From assembly GCA_036841525.1 (NCBI GenBank), contig DAITVZ010000022.1, positions 1 to 61,193 of the forward strand: DNA of 61,193 nucleotides, in the 5' to 3' direction. This stretch comes from JAAYEA01 sp012689325. GTDB taxonomy: Bacteria > Chloroflexota > Anaerolineae > JAAYEA01. The notes under the pieces are model-generated. The model saw nothing but the letters and a program-made list of their open reading frames with translations. It was not told where the DNA came from and made no database searches. The translations under genes were made by a program, and so were the position numbers. This document shows, piece by piece, positions 51,897-60,728 of the stretch. The stretch's first letter is position 1; every line of letters begins with the position of its first letter.

Positions 51897-52994
51897 ATGG
51901 CAAGCACCCCCACCTGCAATCTACGAATCCCCGGCCCCACCCCTCTGCCGCCTCGCGTCCGGCAGGCCATGGCGGAACAGATGATCAGCCATCGCGGGGC
52001 CGATTTCGAGGCACTGTATCGCGAGGTCGTCCAGGGACTGGCGCCGATCTATGGCACCCGCGGTGATGTGCTGCTCCTCACCGCCTCCGGCACCGGCGGC
52101 CTGGAGGCCAGCGTGGTGAACACGCTCTCCCCCGGCCAGAAGGCGCTGGTGGTCACCATCGGCGTCTTTGGCGACCGCGTCGCCGAGATCGCCGCGGCCT
52201 ATGGGGTGCCGGTGACCCGCCTGAGCTTTCCGCTGGGCCAGGCCGCCGAGCCCGAGGCGGTGCGGGAGGCGCTGCGGCGCGATCCCGAGCTCGACGTCGT
52301 GCTCGTGACCCACAACGAGACCTCTACCGGCGTCACCAACGATATCGCGGCCATCGCCGCGGCGGTGCGCTCGGCGCGCGACCCAGCGCCGCTTCTGGTG
52401 GTGGATGCGGTCAGCTCTCTGGGGGCCATCGAGATGCGGATGGACGAGTGGGGATGCGATATGGTGGTCACGGCGTCGCAAAAGGCTTGCATGACCCCGC
52501 CCGGCCTGGCCATGATCGGCGTGGGCCCGCGGGCCTGGCCCTGGATCGAGCGGGCCAAGCTGCCCCGCTTCTATTTCGACTTGCTGGCGGCGCGCAAATA
52601 CGCCGGCCGCGCCAACACCCCTTATACCCCGGCGGTTTCCGCGTTGTATGGGCTGCGCGCCGGGCTGGAGCTGATGCGCGAGGAGGGGCTGGAGGCGATC
52701 TATGCCCGGCACCGCCGTCTGGCGGCCAAAACGCGCGCCGGGTTGCAGGCGCTGGGCCTGCGCCTGCTGGCCGATCCCGCCCACGCCTCGGATACGGTCA
52801 CGGCGGCCTATGTGCCGGAGGGGTGCGACGGCGAGGCGCTGGTGGAGCGGCTGGCGCGGGAGCACGGCCTGTTTGTGGGCGAGGGGCAGGGCAAGCTCAA
52901 GGGCAAGATCTTGCGCGTGGCGCACATGGGCTGTGTGGATGATCGCGACATCGAGGAGGCCCTGGTGGCGCTCGAGCGCGCGCTGGCCAGATAG
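51897..52994 (+). CDS. Class V aminotransferase, probable phosphoserine aminotransferase (SerC-like)
   Basis: 365 residues of the alanine-glyoxylate/serine-pyruvate aminotransferase group: IPGPTPLPPRVRQAMAEQMISHR, LTASGTGGLEASVVN, THNETSTGVTNDI, VVDAVSSLGAIEMRMDEWGCD, TASQKACMTPPGLAMI with PLP Lys, and ARKYAGRANTPYTP. With serA only 13 bp downstream, a role as phosphoserine aminotransferase (3-phosphohydroxypyruvate to phosphoserine) is likely, as proposed for similar serA-linked genes in Thermotoga and archaea. Serine-glyoxylate or alanine-glyoxylate transamination is the alternative. AAGGAGG sets the start at 51897. Confidence 0.82.
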   Translation: MASTPTCNLRIPGPTPLPPRVRQAMAEQMISHRGADFEALYREVVQGLAPIYGTRGDVLLLTASGTGGLEASVVNTLSPGQKALVVTIGVFGDRVAEIAAAYGVPVTRLSFPLGQAAEPEAVREALRRDPELDVVLVTHNETSTGVTNDIAAIAAAVRSARDPAPLLVVDAVSSLGAIEMRMDEWGCDMVVTASQKACMTPPGLAMIGVGPRAWPWIERAKLPRFYFDLLAARKYAGRANTPYTPAVSALYGLRAGLELMREEGLEAIYARHRRLAAKTRAGLQALGLRLLADPAHASDTVTAAYVPEGCDGEALVERLAREHGLFVGEGQGKLKGKILRVAHMGCVDDRDIEEALVALERALAR

Positions 52995-53007
52995 GGGAGA
53001 TGAGACC

Positions 53008-54621
53008 ATGAAACGCGTCCTGGTGACCGAGCCGCTGGCCGAGGAGGCGATGCGCGCCCTGGCCGAGCACGTGCAGGTGGATAGCCGCCCCGGCTTGAGC
53101 GAGCAAGCGCTGGTGGAAGCGATTGGGGATTACGACGGGCTGGTGGTGCGCAGCGCCACCCAGGTCACGGCGGAGGTTATCCGCGCCGGCAAGCGGCTGC
53201 AGGTGATTGGCCGGGCGGGGATCGGCGTGGACAATATCGACCTGGCGCAGGCCACGCGGCGCGGCATCATCGTCGTCAACGTGCCCAGCGGCAACACCAT
53301 CGCGGTGGCCGAGCATACCATCGGCCTGATGCTGGCCCTGGCGCGCCACATCCCCCGCAGCGACGCGGGCCTGCGGGCCGGGCGTTGGGAAAAGCGCGGG
53401 CTGACGGGCATCGAGGTGCGGGGCAAGGTGTTGGGGCTGGTGGGGCTGGGGCGCATCGGCACGGCGGTGGCGCAGCGCGCCGCCGGGCTCGAGATGCAGA
53501 TCATCGCCTACGACCCCTTTGTCTCGCCGGAGCGCGCGGCCCGGGCCGGGGTGCGCCTGGTGGACCTGGAGCAACTGCTGAGGACCGCGGACTTTATCTC
53601 GGTGCATACGCCGCTGACCGAGCGCACCCGCCACCTGATCGGCGCGGAGGCGCTGGCGCTCGTCAAGCCCACCGCGCGCCTCATCAACTGCGCGCGCGGC
53701 GAGATCGTGGACGAGGCGGCGCTCCTGGCGGCGCTAGAGAGCGGGCGGCTGGCCGGGGCGGCGCTGGACGTCTTTGAGCAGGAGCCGCTGGGCCCGGATA
53801 GCCCGCTGCGGCGCTGCGACAAGGCGATCCTCACGCCGCACCTGGCCGCGGCCACCGAGGAGGCGCAATTGGCCGTGTCGCTGGACGTGGCGCGCCAGGT
53901 GTGGGAGGTGCTGGAGGGCCTGCCGCCCCGCGCGCCGGTGAACGCGCCCTTTCTGGACCCGGAGGCGCTGGCCGAGCTGCGCCCCTATCTGGAGCTGGCG
54001 GAACGCATGGGCAGCTTTTACGCCCAGATGGCGGGCAATAACCTGGTGCGGCTGGACCTGACCTATGGCGGCGATGTGGCGGACAAAAACGTGGAGCTCT
54101 TGCGCGCGGCGCTGCTGATCGGGCTGCTCTGCTCCGTCTCGGAGGAGCCGCTCAACTTGATCAACGCCGCCATGGTCGCCGAGAGCCGCGGCCTGGCGTT
54201 GACCGAGCATCGCGTGCCGGAGGCGGACAACTTTGCCGGGCTGATCACGCTGCGCGTGCTGACGACCCAGGGGGAACGGGTGCTGGCGGGGACCGTCATG
54301 CGGCAGGAGCCGCACATCGTGCGCATCGACGACTATTGGCTGGATTTCGTCGCCGAGGGGCTGCTGCTGGTCAGCGAGCACGTGGAACAGCCGGGGATCA
54401 TCGGGCGCATGGGCACGATCCTGGGCGAGGCCGGGATCAACATCCACTTTGTGCAGGTGGGGCGACGTCAGCGCGGCGGGCAAGGGGCGATGGTCCTGGG
54501 CATCGATGACGCCCTCTCCGAGCAGGCGCTGGGCCAAGTGCTCCAACTGCCCAGCATCCGCTCGGCGCATCTGGTTTCCCTGCCCGCGTGCGCATTTGAC
54601 CGATTCGCGACTTGCGGCTAA
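53008..54621 (+). CDS. serA: D-3-phosphoglycerate dehydrogenase
   Basis: 537 residues, the long SerA form. NAD domain: VLGLVGLGRIGTAVAQRA (Rossmann GxGxxG), VIGRAGIGVDNIDL, and catalytic Arg, Glu and His in INCARGEIVDE, LDVFEQEPL and LTPHLAA. Then an allosteric ASB domain (NNLVRLDLTYGGDVAD) and a C-terminal ACT domain (VSEHVEQPGIIGRMGTILGEAGINI). It makes 3-phosphohydroxypyruvate, the first committed step of serine synthesis. The final ~12 residues (CAFDRFATCG end) go beyond the usual ACT end. Third gene after the Trp T-box. Confidence 0.95.
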   Translation: MKRVLVTEPLAEEAMRALAEHVQVDSRPGLSEQALVEAIGDYDGLVVRSATQVTAEVIRAGKRLQVIGRAGIGVDNIDLAQATRRGIIVVNVPSGNTIAVAEHTIGLMLALARHIPRSDAGLRAGRWEKRGLTGIEVRGKVLGLVGLGRIGTAVAQRAAGLEMQIIAYDPFVSPERAARAGVRLVDLEQLLRTADFISVHTPLTERTRHLIGAEALALVKPTARLINCARGEIVDEAALLAALESGRLAGAALDVFEQEPLGPDSPLRRCDKAILTPHLAAATEEAQLAVSLDVARQVWEVLEGLPPRAPVNAPFLDPEALAELRPYLELAERMGSFYAQMAGNNLVRLDLTYGGDVADKNVELLRAALLIGLLCSVSEEPLNLINAAMVAESRGLALTEHRVPEADNFAGLITLRVLTTQGERVLAGTVMRQEPHIVRIDDYWLDFVAEGLLLVSEHVEQPGIIGRMGTILGEAGINIHFVQVGRRQRGGQGAMVLGIDDALSEQALGQVLQLPSIRSAHLVSLPACAFDRFATCG

Positions 54622-54703
54622 ACTTGCAGAAATCGAGTATCGCCCCGCAGGGACCCTTTCCCCTCGCGATCGCTTGAGAGCTCGGTTCTGGAGGTTAGCG
54701 GAA

Positions 54704-55930
54704 TTGCGTACGAGATGGCTGGTGATCTTGGCCGTGGCCCTGGCCGCCTTGGCCCTGAGCGGCTGCGGCGCGCGCGCCTTGCTTTCCAACGTGACGATCG
54801 AGCCGGGCGTGATCTCGCCCAACGCCGACGGCACGGACGACGTAGCCGCGATCCGTTACAAGATCACGGACAACGCGCGTGTCTCCATGTACTTTGTCGA
54901 TGGCGCGGGCGCGCGCCACGCCTTTCGCGAGGACGTGCGCCGGTCGCCCTCCAAGGACGAATACGTAGCCTTTTTCGGCGGCTCCATCGATGGGCGGCTC
55001 TTGCCCGATGGCGACTATACCTGCGTGATCGAGGCCAAGGCGGAGGATGGGCGCGCCGTCAGGGAGGAAAAGCCCCTGGTCATCCGCGGCGGCGACAAGG
55101 ACCGCATCGAGATTCGCAACCTGGTCATCGCCCCCAACGTGTTCACCCCCAACCGCGACGGCATCAAGGACCGCGTGACCATCGGCTACTACCTCACCAA
55201 GGAAGCGGCCTATCTCGAGGTCTACCTCACCGACGGCGCGGGCAACCGCTACCCGATCCCCGAGGACAAGATCCGCGATGTCGGCGCGCTGGGCAACCAC
55301 GAGCACGATTACGATGCCGGCGTGGATTTGGGCGCCACGCCCCCGCCGGATGGCGTCTATACCGTCTGGGTGGTGGCCGAGGATGCGGTGGGCAACCGCG
55401 ACGCGCAAAAGGCCACGCTGACCATCGAGATGGGCGGCGTGCCGCAGGTCGGGATCGTCAAGCGGGCGGCCAAATGGTCCTCCACCACGGTGCCGCTGGG
55501 CGGCACGCTGACCTTCACCTGCACGGTGGAGAACGTGGGGCGCGTGCCGGTGCGCACCAAGGGCCCCGAGCCGGGCACCGTCTACAACACCGGCCAGAAC
55601 TTTAACGTGTTGAGCAAAGAGATGGGCCTGCCGGTGGGCGACGACTATTACGAAGAGCCGGGCATCTTTCGCATCGGCGTGGATTACGAGGCCAATACCA
55701 GCGCCCGCCCCTATCCCTTCCGCTGGCAACTGGGCAAGACCGACGAGCTGACCCTCATCGACGGGGAGCTTTACCTGATGCCCGGGCAGACGGTGGAGGT
55801 CTCGGGCAGCGTCTTGATCGCGGACCCGCCGATCAAGGTGGCGCCCTATTTCTGGGTCGGCCTGCTCCATGAGCAGGTGCGCTGGGTGGAAGAGAACGTG
55901 CAGCGCACCCAGATCTCTGTGGGGTTCTGA
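54704..55930 (+). CDS. Lipoprotein with FlgD-like/Ig-like repeats, TTG start
   Basis: 408 residues. TTG 54704 follows GGAGG and gives a perfect lipoprotein signal RTRWLVILAVALAALALSGC (Cys ~21). Two beta-sandwich repeats follow: VTIEPGVISPNADGTDDVAAIRYKIT and LVIAPNVFTPNRDGIKDRVTIGYYLT, each running to a DGxYT strand; the form SPNxDGxxDxxxIxY is typical of FlgD-like/gliding-motility C-terminal-type Ig domains. The last ~140 residues (GGTLTFTCTVENVGRVPV, MPGQTVEVSGSVLI) form another beta domain. It lies 82 bp after serA on the same strand and ends at a terminator. Role unknown. Confidence 0.75.
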   Translation: MRTRWLVILAVALAALALSGCGARALLSNVTIEPGVISPNADGTDDVAAIRYKITDNARVSMYFVDGAGARHAFREDVRRSPSKDEYVAFFGGSIDGRLLPDGDYTCVIEAKAEDGRAVREEKPLVIRGGDKDRIEIRNLVIAPNVFTPNRDGIKDRVTIGYYLTKEAAYLEVYLTDGAGNRYPIPEDKIRDVGALGNHEHDYDAGVDLGATPPPDGVYTVWVVAEDAVGNRDAQKATLTIEMGGVPQVGIVKRAAKWSSTTVPLGGTLTFTCTVENVGRVPVRTKGPEPGTVYNTGQNFNVLSKEMGLPVGDDYYEEPGIFRIGVDYEANTSARPYPFRWQLGKTDELTLIDGELYLMPGQTVEVSGSVLIADPPIKVAPYFWVGLLHEQVRWVEENVQRTQISVGF

Positions 55931-55950
55931 CCAAGCGGCGAGGTAATGGG

Positions 55951-55982
55951 AAATCGGGGGAGCGCGCGTTCCCCCGATTTTC
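55951..55982 (+). terminator. Intrinsic terminator ending the trpB-serA operon
   Basis: AAATCGGGGGA (55951-55961) pairs with TCCCCCGATTT (55970-55980) followed by TC; eleven pairs with an eight-base loop. It lies about 20 bp after the lipoprotein stop. Confidence 0.85.
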
Positions 55983-56011
55983 GTGCTCTGCAGGGACGGA
56001 AGGATCGCAGC

Positions 56012-56947
56012 GTGGACCTCTCCATTGTGGTCGTCAGCTATAACGTGCGCCAGTTGCTGGCGCTCTGCCTGGAATCGCTCTACCAGACGCTCCAAGAGAC
56101 CTCCCTGGCCTTCGAGGTGCTGGTGGTGGATAACGCCTCCGGCGATGGCAGCGCCGAGTGGGTCCGGGAACGCTTTCCCGAGGCGCGGCTCTATGCCAAC
56201 GAGCGCAATACCGGCTACGCCGCAGCCAGCAACCAGGGGATGGCCGCCTGCCAGGGGCGCTACGTTCTGGTGATGAACCCCGATACCCGCGCCTTGGGGA
56301 GCGCCATCGCCATCCTGCTCGCCTTCATGGACGAGAACCCCGGCGTGGGCATGGCCGGGCCGGCGCTGCTCTATGGCGACGGCAGCTTTCAGCATTCCGC
56401 CTTCCGCTTTCCCAGCCTGCCGCAGATTCTGTTCGACTTTTACCCCCTTCACTACCGCCTGATCAACAGCCGCCTGAACGGCCGCTATCCGCGGCGGCTC
56501 TACGAGGGCGGCGAGCCTTTCGCCATCGACCATCCCCTGGGCGCGGTGATGCTGGTGCGCCGCGAGGTCATCGAGCAGGTGGGGATGATGGATGAGCAAT
56601 TCTTCATGTACTGCGAGGAGGTCGACTGGGCCAAGCGCATCCGCCAGGCCGGCTGGGAGATTTGCACCGTGCCGCAGGCCCTGTTCATCCACCATGCCGG
56701 GCAGAGCACTGTCCAATTCCGCGACCGGATGTTCGTCGCCCTATGGCGCAGCCGCTATCTCCTCTTCCAGAAGCACTATTCGGCGGCGTTCATCTGGGCG
56801 GCCAAGCGGCTGGTGCGGCTGGGGTTGGCCAGCGAGAGCAAGCGAGCCCGCGCGCAGGGCCTGGACGCGGACCAGTTGGCGGCGCGGCTGCGGGCCTATG
56901 AGTCGGTCCGCCGCATGCCCGAGATCATGCCAAAGGAGCTAGGATGA
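56012..56947 (+). CDS. Family 2 glycosyltransferase (rhamnosyltransferase-like)
   Basis: 311 residues. GT-A fold: LSIVVVSYNVRQLLALCLESL, VLVVDNASGDGSAEWVR, NTGYAAASNQGM, VLVMNPDTRAL with the metal-binding DxD-like NPD, then FAIDHPLGAVMLVRREVIEQVGMMDEQFFMYCEEVDW, where the acceptor-side Glu-Asp occurs. It transfers a sugar from a nucleotide donor to a cell-surface glycan. GTG 56012 with GGAAGGA upstream; an earlier ATG lies before the terminator hairpin and is unlikely. It overlaps the next glycosyltransferase gene by four bases. Confidence 0.88.
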   Translation: MDLSIVVVSYNVRQLLALCLESLYQTLQETSLAFEVLVVDNASGDGSAEWVRERFPEARLYANERNTGYAAASNQGMAACQGRYVLVMNPDTRALGSAIAILLAFMDENPGVGMAGPALLYGDGSFQHSAFRFPSLPQILFDFYPLHYRLINSRLNGRYPRRLYEGGEPFAIDHPLGAVMLVRREVIEQVGMMDEQFFMYCEEVDWAKRIRQAGWEICTVPQALFIHHAGQSTVQFRDRMFVALWRSRYLLFQKHYSAAFIWAAKRLVRLGLASESKRARAQGLDADQLAARLRAYESVRRMPEIMPKELG

Positions 56948-57693
56948 GCGCGCCAAGCCTCACGGTGGTGGTCCTGACCAAGAACGAAGAGCAAAACATC
57001 GTCGATTGCCTGGCCAGCGCCTCCTGGGCCGACGGCCTGGTGGTGTTCGATAGCCTGAGTGAGGACCGAACGGTCGCGCTGGCCCAAATGGTCGGCGCGA
57101 CGGTGCTCGAGCGCCCCTTCCGCAACTATGCCGACCAGCGCAATGCCGCTTTGGACCAGGTGACGGGCGATTGGGTCTTTTTTCTCGACGCCGATGAGCG
57201 CGCCACGCCCGAGTTGGCCGAGGAAATCCGGCGCGTCATCGCCCAAGAGGATCGGGTGGGGTGGTGGGTGCCCCGGCGCAACTATATCTGGGGCAAGTGG
57301 ATCAAGCACGCGGGCTGGTCGCCGGATTACCAGTTGCGGCTCTTGCGCCGAGGCCGGGCTCGCTACGACCCCGCCCGCGAGGTCCACGAGGTGGTGGTGT
57401 TGGATGGCGCCGAAGGCTACCTGGAGAACCCGCTGACCCACTATAACTATCAGACCCTCGGCCAATTCATGCGCAAGCAAGAGCGCTACATGGCCTATGA
57501 GGTGCAGATCCTGCACAAGCAGGGCGTGCGCGCCCGCCTATACAAGTTTGCCTCGCAACCGTTGAAAGAATTCTGGCGGCGCTATGTCACGCTGGAAGGG
57601 TACAAGGACGGGATGCATGGCCTGGTGCTGAGCGCGCTGATGGGCTATTACATGTTCCGCGCCTACCAGCACCTGCGCAAGCTCCCGGCGTAG
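56944..57693 (+). CDS. Family 2 glycosyltransferase (WaaE/KdtX-like)
   Basis: 249 residues. LTVVVLTKNEEQNIVDCLAS, DGLVVFDSLSEDRT, NYADQRNAALDQV, VFFLDADERATPEL with DxD, and WWVPRRNYIWGKWIKHAGWSPDYQLRLLRR are the pattern of the WaaE-like LPS core glucosyltransferase subgroup, common in bacteria with or without LPS. The C-terminus has two helical segments (KEFWRRYVTLEGYKDG, LSALMGYYMFRAYQHL) that may lie at the membrane. ATGA-coupled to the preceding GT2 gene, so the two likely build one glycan. A terminator follows. Confidence 0.88.
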   Translation: MSAPSLTVVVLTKNEEQNIVDCLASASWADGLVVFDSLSEDRTVALAQMVGATVLERPFRNYADQRNAALDQVTGDWVFFLDADERATPELAEEIRRVIAQEDRVGWWVPRRNYIWGKWIKHAGWSPDYQLRLLRRGRARYDPAREVHEVVVLDGAEGYLENPLTHYNYQTLGQFMRKQERYMAYEVQILHKQGVRARLYKFASQPLKEFWRRYVTLEGYKDGMHGLVLSALMGYYMFRAYQHLRKLPA

Positions 57694-57725
57694 CGCCGGG
57701 TCGCCGGGCGGGCGGAGGAAGCAAA

Positions 57726-57754
57726 AAAGGCCAAGGCAGCGCGCCTTGGCCTTT
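57726..57754. terminator. Bidirectional terminator between GT2 and HPF genes
   Basis: AAAGGCCAAGG (57726-57736) pairs with CCTTGGCCTTT (57744-57754), flanked by A-run and T-rich sides, between convergent genes. Confidence 0.8.
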
Positions 57755-57770
57755 CGGTTTCCTGGGTCGG

Positions 57771-58337
57771 TTACTGGGTCTGCGGCTCCAGCACGCCATA
57801 GTTGCCGTCCTTGCGGCGATAGACGACGTGCACGTTGGCCGTATCGGCGTTGAAGAAGAGGAAAAAGTCGTGCCCGAGCAGCTCCATCTGCTCGATGGCC
57901 TCCTGCTCGCTCATGGGCTCGGCCACGAACCGTTTGCGGCGGACGATGTGCGGCCCCGTCCCTTCCTCGCCCTCGGCCACCGCTTCCGCCTGCGCCTCGT
58001 ATTCGGGCACCGGCAGGGGCTCCCCGGCGAACTTGCGATTGTGGTAACGCTTGCCCTTATAGTGGGCGATCTGGCGATACATCTTGTCTAGCACGGTATC
58101 GATGGCGGCGAACAGGTCGCCTGCGCGCTCCTCGGCCCGCAGGATCGTGCGGTTGCTAAAGACGGTCATTTGCACCGTGTGGCTATCGGCGATGTTCTTG
58201 GTGGTCTGCTTGGTGATCTCGACCTGCGCATTGGTGATGGTGGGCAGGTAACGGTCCAGCCTGCCGATCTTTTTCTCCACGTAATTCCGTATGGCGTCGG
58301 TGACCTGCAGATTGCGTCCTACGATGTTGAGCTCCAT
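57771..58337 (-). CDS. hpf: Ribosome hibernation promoting factor, long form
   Basis: 188 residues, long HPF. N-terminal S30AE domain: MELNIVGRNLQVTDAIRNYVEKKIGRLDRYL and VEITKQTTKNIADSHTVQMTVFSNRTILRAEERAGDLFAAIDTVLDKMYRQI, with the basic KGKRYHNRK after it. The C-terminal ~60 residues (IVRRKRFVAEPMSEQEAIEQMELLGHDFFLFFNADT, VYRRKDGNYGVLEP) form the dimerisation domain that pairs two 70S into 100S. It silences ribosomes in stationary phase. A near-consensus promoter lies 87 bp upstream. Confidence 0.95.
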   Translation of the reverse strand: MELNIVGRNLQVTDAIRNYVEKKIGRLDRYLPTITNAQVEITKQTTKNIADSHTVQMTVFSNRTILRAEERAGDLFAAIDTVLDKMYRQIAHYKGKRYHNRKFAGEPLPVPEYEAQAEAVAEGEEGTGPHIVRRKRFVAEPMSEQEAIEQMELLGHDFFLFFNADTANVHVVYRRKDGNYGVLEPQTQ

Positions 58338-58423
58338 CTTGGACTCCTTTCGATACGTTTTTACGTCTCTGTTCGCAACGCTCTACTGCGACCTGGCAAC
58401 TCCCCCATTGGAGTTGTACGCCC

Positions 58424-58452
58424 ATTCTACCCTGGCTGCAGGCAATTGTCAA
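58424..58452 (-). promoter_or_regulatory. Promoter of hpf
   Basis: Minus strand: perfect TTGACA (plus 58447-58452), 17-base spacer, TAGAAT (plus 58424-58429). Confidence 0.75.
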
Positions 58453-58504
58453 TACCTCTTTCGAGGGATGAGAGGCCTTTCTAACCAAACGCTAACGCGC
58501 TCGC

Positions 58505-59347
58505 TCAGGAGCCTTTGCGTATCTCCTCATAGACCCGCTCGATGCTGGCGCGCACCTGGCGAGCCAGGGCATCCTTGGCGCCCGCGGGGGCGGGGAATCG
58601 CTCGAGCATGGTGGCGCGGACCTTGTCCACCGTCTCGCGCCGGCTGTTGCCGCTCTGATACTGCTCCTGGACCTGCCGGCGCATCTCGGTGATATACTCG
58701 ATCAGCGGGGCGATGGCCGAGGCGGGACACGGCTCCCCGTGCCCTGGCACGATGGTCTCGATGTCCATTTGGCTGAGGCGCTCCAGGGACTGAAGCCATT
58801 CCAGGCTCTGCGCCTGCGAGAGGTTCACATGCCGCTCGGTGGCGACCACGTCGCTGCTAAAGAGCACCTTGCTATCGGGGACGTACACGCCCAGGGTGGC
58901 GGGGGTGTGCCCGCCCAGATACATGATCTCGATGGCGCGCTGCCCCTTGTGGATCGCCAGCCCATCGGTCAGGGTGATCTCGGGGAGGACGATGCGCACG
59001 TCGGCGAGGTCCGCGGCCGTCTTGGGCTCCTTTTCCTTAAAGTGCTCGATATAGCGCTGCAGTGCCGCCTCGCCGTGCGCCTTGATCTCGCTCCAGGTGT
59101 TCTCGTGCGCGATGCTGGGCGCGGGGAAAAAGCAGTTCCCCAGCGTGCGGACCGGGCTATAGTCGGTGCTGATGACGAACGCAATGCCCTCTTTGCTGAG
59201 GCGGGCGATCCGTCGCAACCAGCGCCAGGCGTCAGCCGGGATCATCGGCGTATCGACCAACACCGCGCCGGCCTCGGTGATGATGGCGCCGACGTTTGCG
59301 CCGTGAAAGCCCGTCTCGACATAGATGTTATTGGCGATTTCCTTCAT
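58505..59347 (-). CDS. Metallo-beta-lactamase-fold protein with altered metal site
   Basis: 280 residues. The MBL fold is recognisable: NIYVETGFHGANVGAIITEAGAVLVDTPM, GGHTPATLGVYVPDSKVLFSSDVV and IETIVPGHGEPCP. However the HxHxDH site expected after VIST is DYSPVRTLGN, so the usual first-metal His and the Asp/His of the second are missing, while the later His residues in GGHTP and PGHGE remain. The enzyme is probably not a two-zinc hydrolase; it may bind one metal or be inactive. Its neighbours are hpf and an AlaX gene, divergent or same-strand without clear coupling (24 bp after alaX). Confidence 0.75.
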   Translation of the reverse strand: MKEIANNIYVETGFHGANVGAIITEAGAVLVDTPMIPADAWRWLRRIARLSKEGIAFVISTDYSPVRTLGNCFFPAPSIAHENTWSEIKAHGEAALQRYIEHFKEKEPKTAADLADVRIVLPEITLTDGLAIHKGQRAIEIMYLGGHTPATLGVYVPDSKVLFSSDVVATERHVNLSQAQSLEWLQSLERLSQMDIETIVPGHGEPCPASAIAPLIEYITEMRRQVQEQYQSGNSRRETVDKVRATMLERFPAPAGAKDALARQVRASIERVYEEIRKGS

Positions 59348-59371
59348 CTTGCGATCCTCTCCATAAAGGCT

Positions 59372-60562
59372 TCAGATCCCCTCCACCTGCGCCTGAGCAT
59401 AGTCCAAAGCCTCGTCCAGCCGCGCGGGGTCGAGGCCGCCTCCCTGGGCCAGGTTGGGCTGCCCTCCCCCGCCGCCGCCGAACCGCTGGCAAACCTCTTT
59501 CAGCAGGCGATTGAGGTCGGCCGCCACGTCCGGTGAGCGCGCCAGGATCAGGCGTCCCTTGGTCCCCGAGATGGCGAATAGCGCGATGCAGCGCTCTTGT
59601 TCGGCGATGTGCAAGGCCAGTCGGCGCACCTGCTCGGCGTCGCGGTCTGGCCAGAGCCGTCGCACGATCCGCAGGCCGTTCCGCACGGGGGCCTCGCTTG
59701 CCAGGAGCTGCGCCTCCAGGTCCAGGAGCTGGTCTTGGAGTAGTTCGTTGGCTTTGTGGCAGGCGCGAGCCTGCTCCAGGCGGCGCAGGACCACCTCGCC
59801 CAGCTCCGCGTCCTGGATGCTTAGCGCGTTGGCCAGCATCGCCACCGTCTCGTGCTTGCGGGCGTAATCGCGCAAGGCGCGCCAGCCGCAGAGAAACTCG
59901 ACGCGCGTCTCTGGCCCGCGCCGCTCCCACTTGGTCACTTTAACCGGCCCGATCTCGCCGGTGGCGTGGCAATGGGTGCCCCCGCACGGGGAATGGTCAT
60001 AGCCCTCGATGCTGACGATGCGAATACCCCGATCCACCGTGGGCGGCTTGCGCAGCGAGAGCGTGGCCAGCGCGGCGTCGTCGCAAAAGCGCGCGAGGAT
60101 CGGGCGGTTTTCCTGGACCACTTGGTTGGCCGCTCGCTCGGTGGCGGCGACTTGGTCTGGGGTCAGGAGCGAGACGTCCAGGTCGATGGTGCAGGCCTCG
60201 TCGCCCAGGTGGAAAGAGACCGTGGCGGCGGAGCAGATCTCTTGGAAGGCCGCGGAGAGCAGATGCTGACCGGTGTGCTGCTGCATGTGGTCGAAGCGCC
60301 GTTCCCAGTCGATCCGCCCCTGGACTTGATCGCCGGGCAGGTCCTGCGCCAGGACGTGGACAAGCTCGCCATCGCGCTCATGGACGTCGGTGACGGGCCG
60401 ATCGTTGAGCCAGCCGGTATCGAAGGGCTGGCCGCCGGAGGTGGGGTAAAAAGCGGTGCGGTCGAGGACCAACCCGACGCCGCCCTCGACCGGCATCCGG
60501 CGGACGATGCGCGCGTCAAAGGTGGTCAGATACGGGTTGTCATAATACAACCTGGTGGTCAT
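59372..60562 (-). CDS. Alanyl-tRNA editing protein AlaX, long form with DHHA1
   Basis: 396 residues. Editing domain: DRTAFYPTSGGQPFDTGWL, then HMQQHTGQHLLSAAF (HxxxH zinc ligands) and HSPCGGTHCHATGEIG with the Cys and His ligands; this hydrolyses Ser- or Gly-tRNA-Ala. The C-terminal ~130 residues contain a DHHA1-type domain ending with FGGGGGGQPNLAQGGG. This is the AlaX-L form, without a synthetase core. On the minus strand a TATAAT lies at plus 60595-60600, 33 bp ahead. It is upstream of the MBL-fold gene by 24 bp. Confidence 0.92.
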   Translation of the reverse strand: MTTRLYYDNPYLTTFDARIVRRMPVEGGVGLVLDRTAFYPTSGGQPFDTGWLNDRPVTDVHERDGELVHVLAQDLPGDQVQGRIDWERRFDHMQQHTGQHLLSAAFQEICSAATVSFHLGDEACTIDLDVSLLTPDQVAATERAANQVVQENRPILARFCDDAALATLSLRKPPTVDRGIRIVSIEGYDHSPCGGTHCHATGEIGPVKVTKWERRGPETRVEFLCGWRALRDYARKHETVAMLANALSIQDAELGEVVLRRLEQARACHKANELLQDQLLDLEAQLLASEAPVRNGLRIVRRLWPDRDAEQVRRLALHIAEQERCIALFAISGTKGRLILARSPDVAADLNRLLKEVCQRFGGGGGGQPNLAQGGGLDPARLDEALDYAQAQVEGI

Positions 60563-60666
60563 GGTGCTCCCGTGGCTTGTGACCGAGTGCGGGCATTATA
60601 GCACAAAGTGATTCTGCGTACCAGTTGGCGGCGGCCCGCCCAAACTGGCCTGAGGGGGGCGCTACT

Positions 60667-60682
60667 TGGTACAAAGGTACCA
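60667..60682. promoter_or_regulatory. Perfect inverted repeat, possible operator
   Basis: TGGTAC-AAAG-GTACCA, six-base perfect arms, in the 260-bp space between the divergent AlaX gene and the exported DUF7948-type gene. Placement suits a dimeric regulator, but no known consensus is matched. Confidence 0.35.
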
Positions 60683-60728
60683 TTTATGGATGCTCGCTCC
60701 CATACTAAAATCAACATAGGCCATCCTT

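Noticed and set aside
54695..56716. 673-codon minus-strand frame opposite the lipoprotein and glycosyltransferase genes
   Set aside because: It covers two clear plus-strand genes and a terminator, and has no domain similarity.
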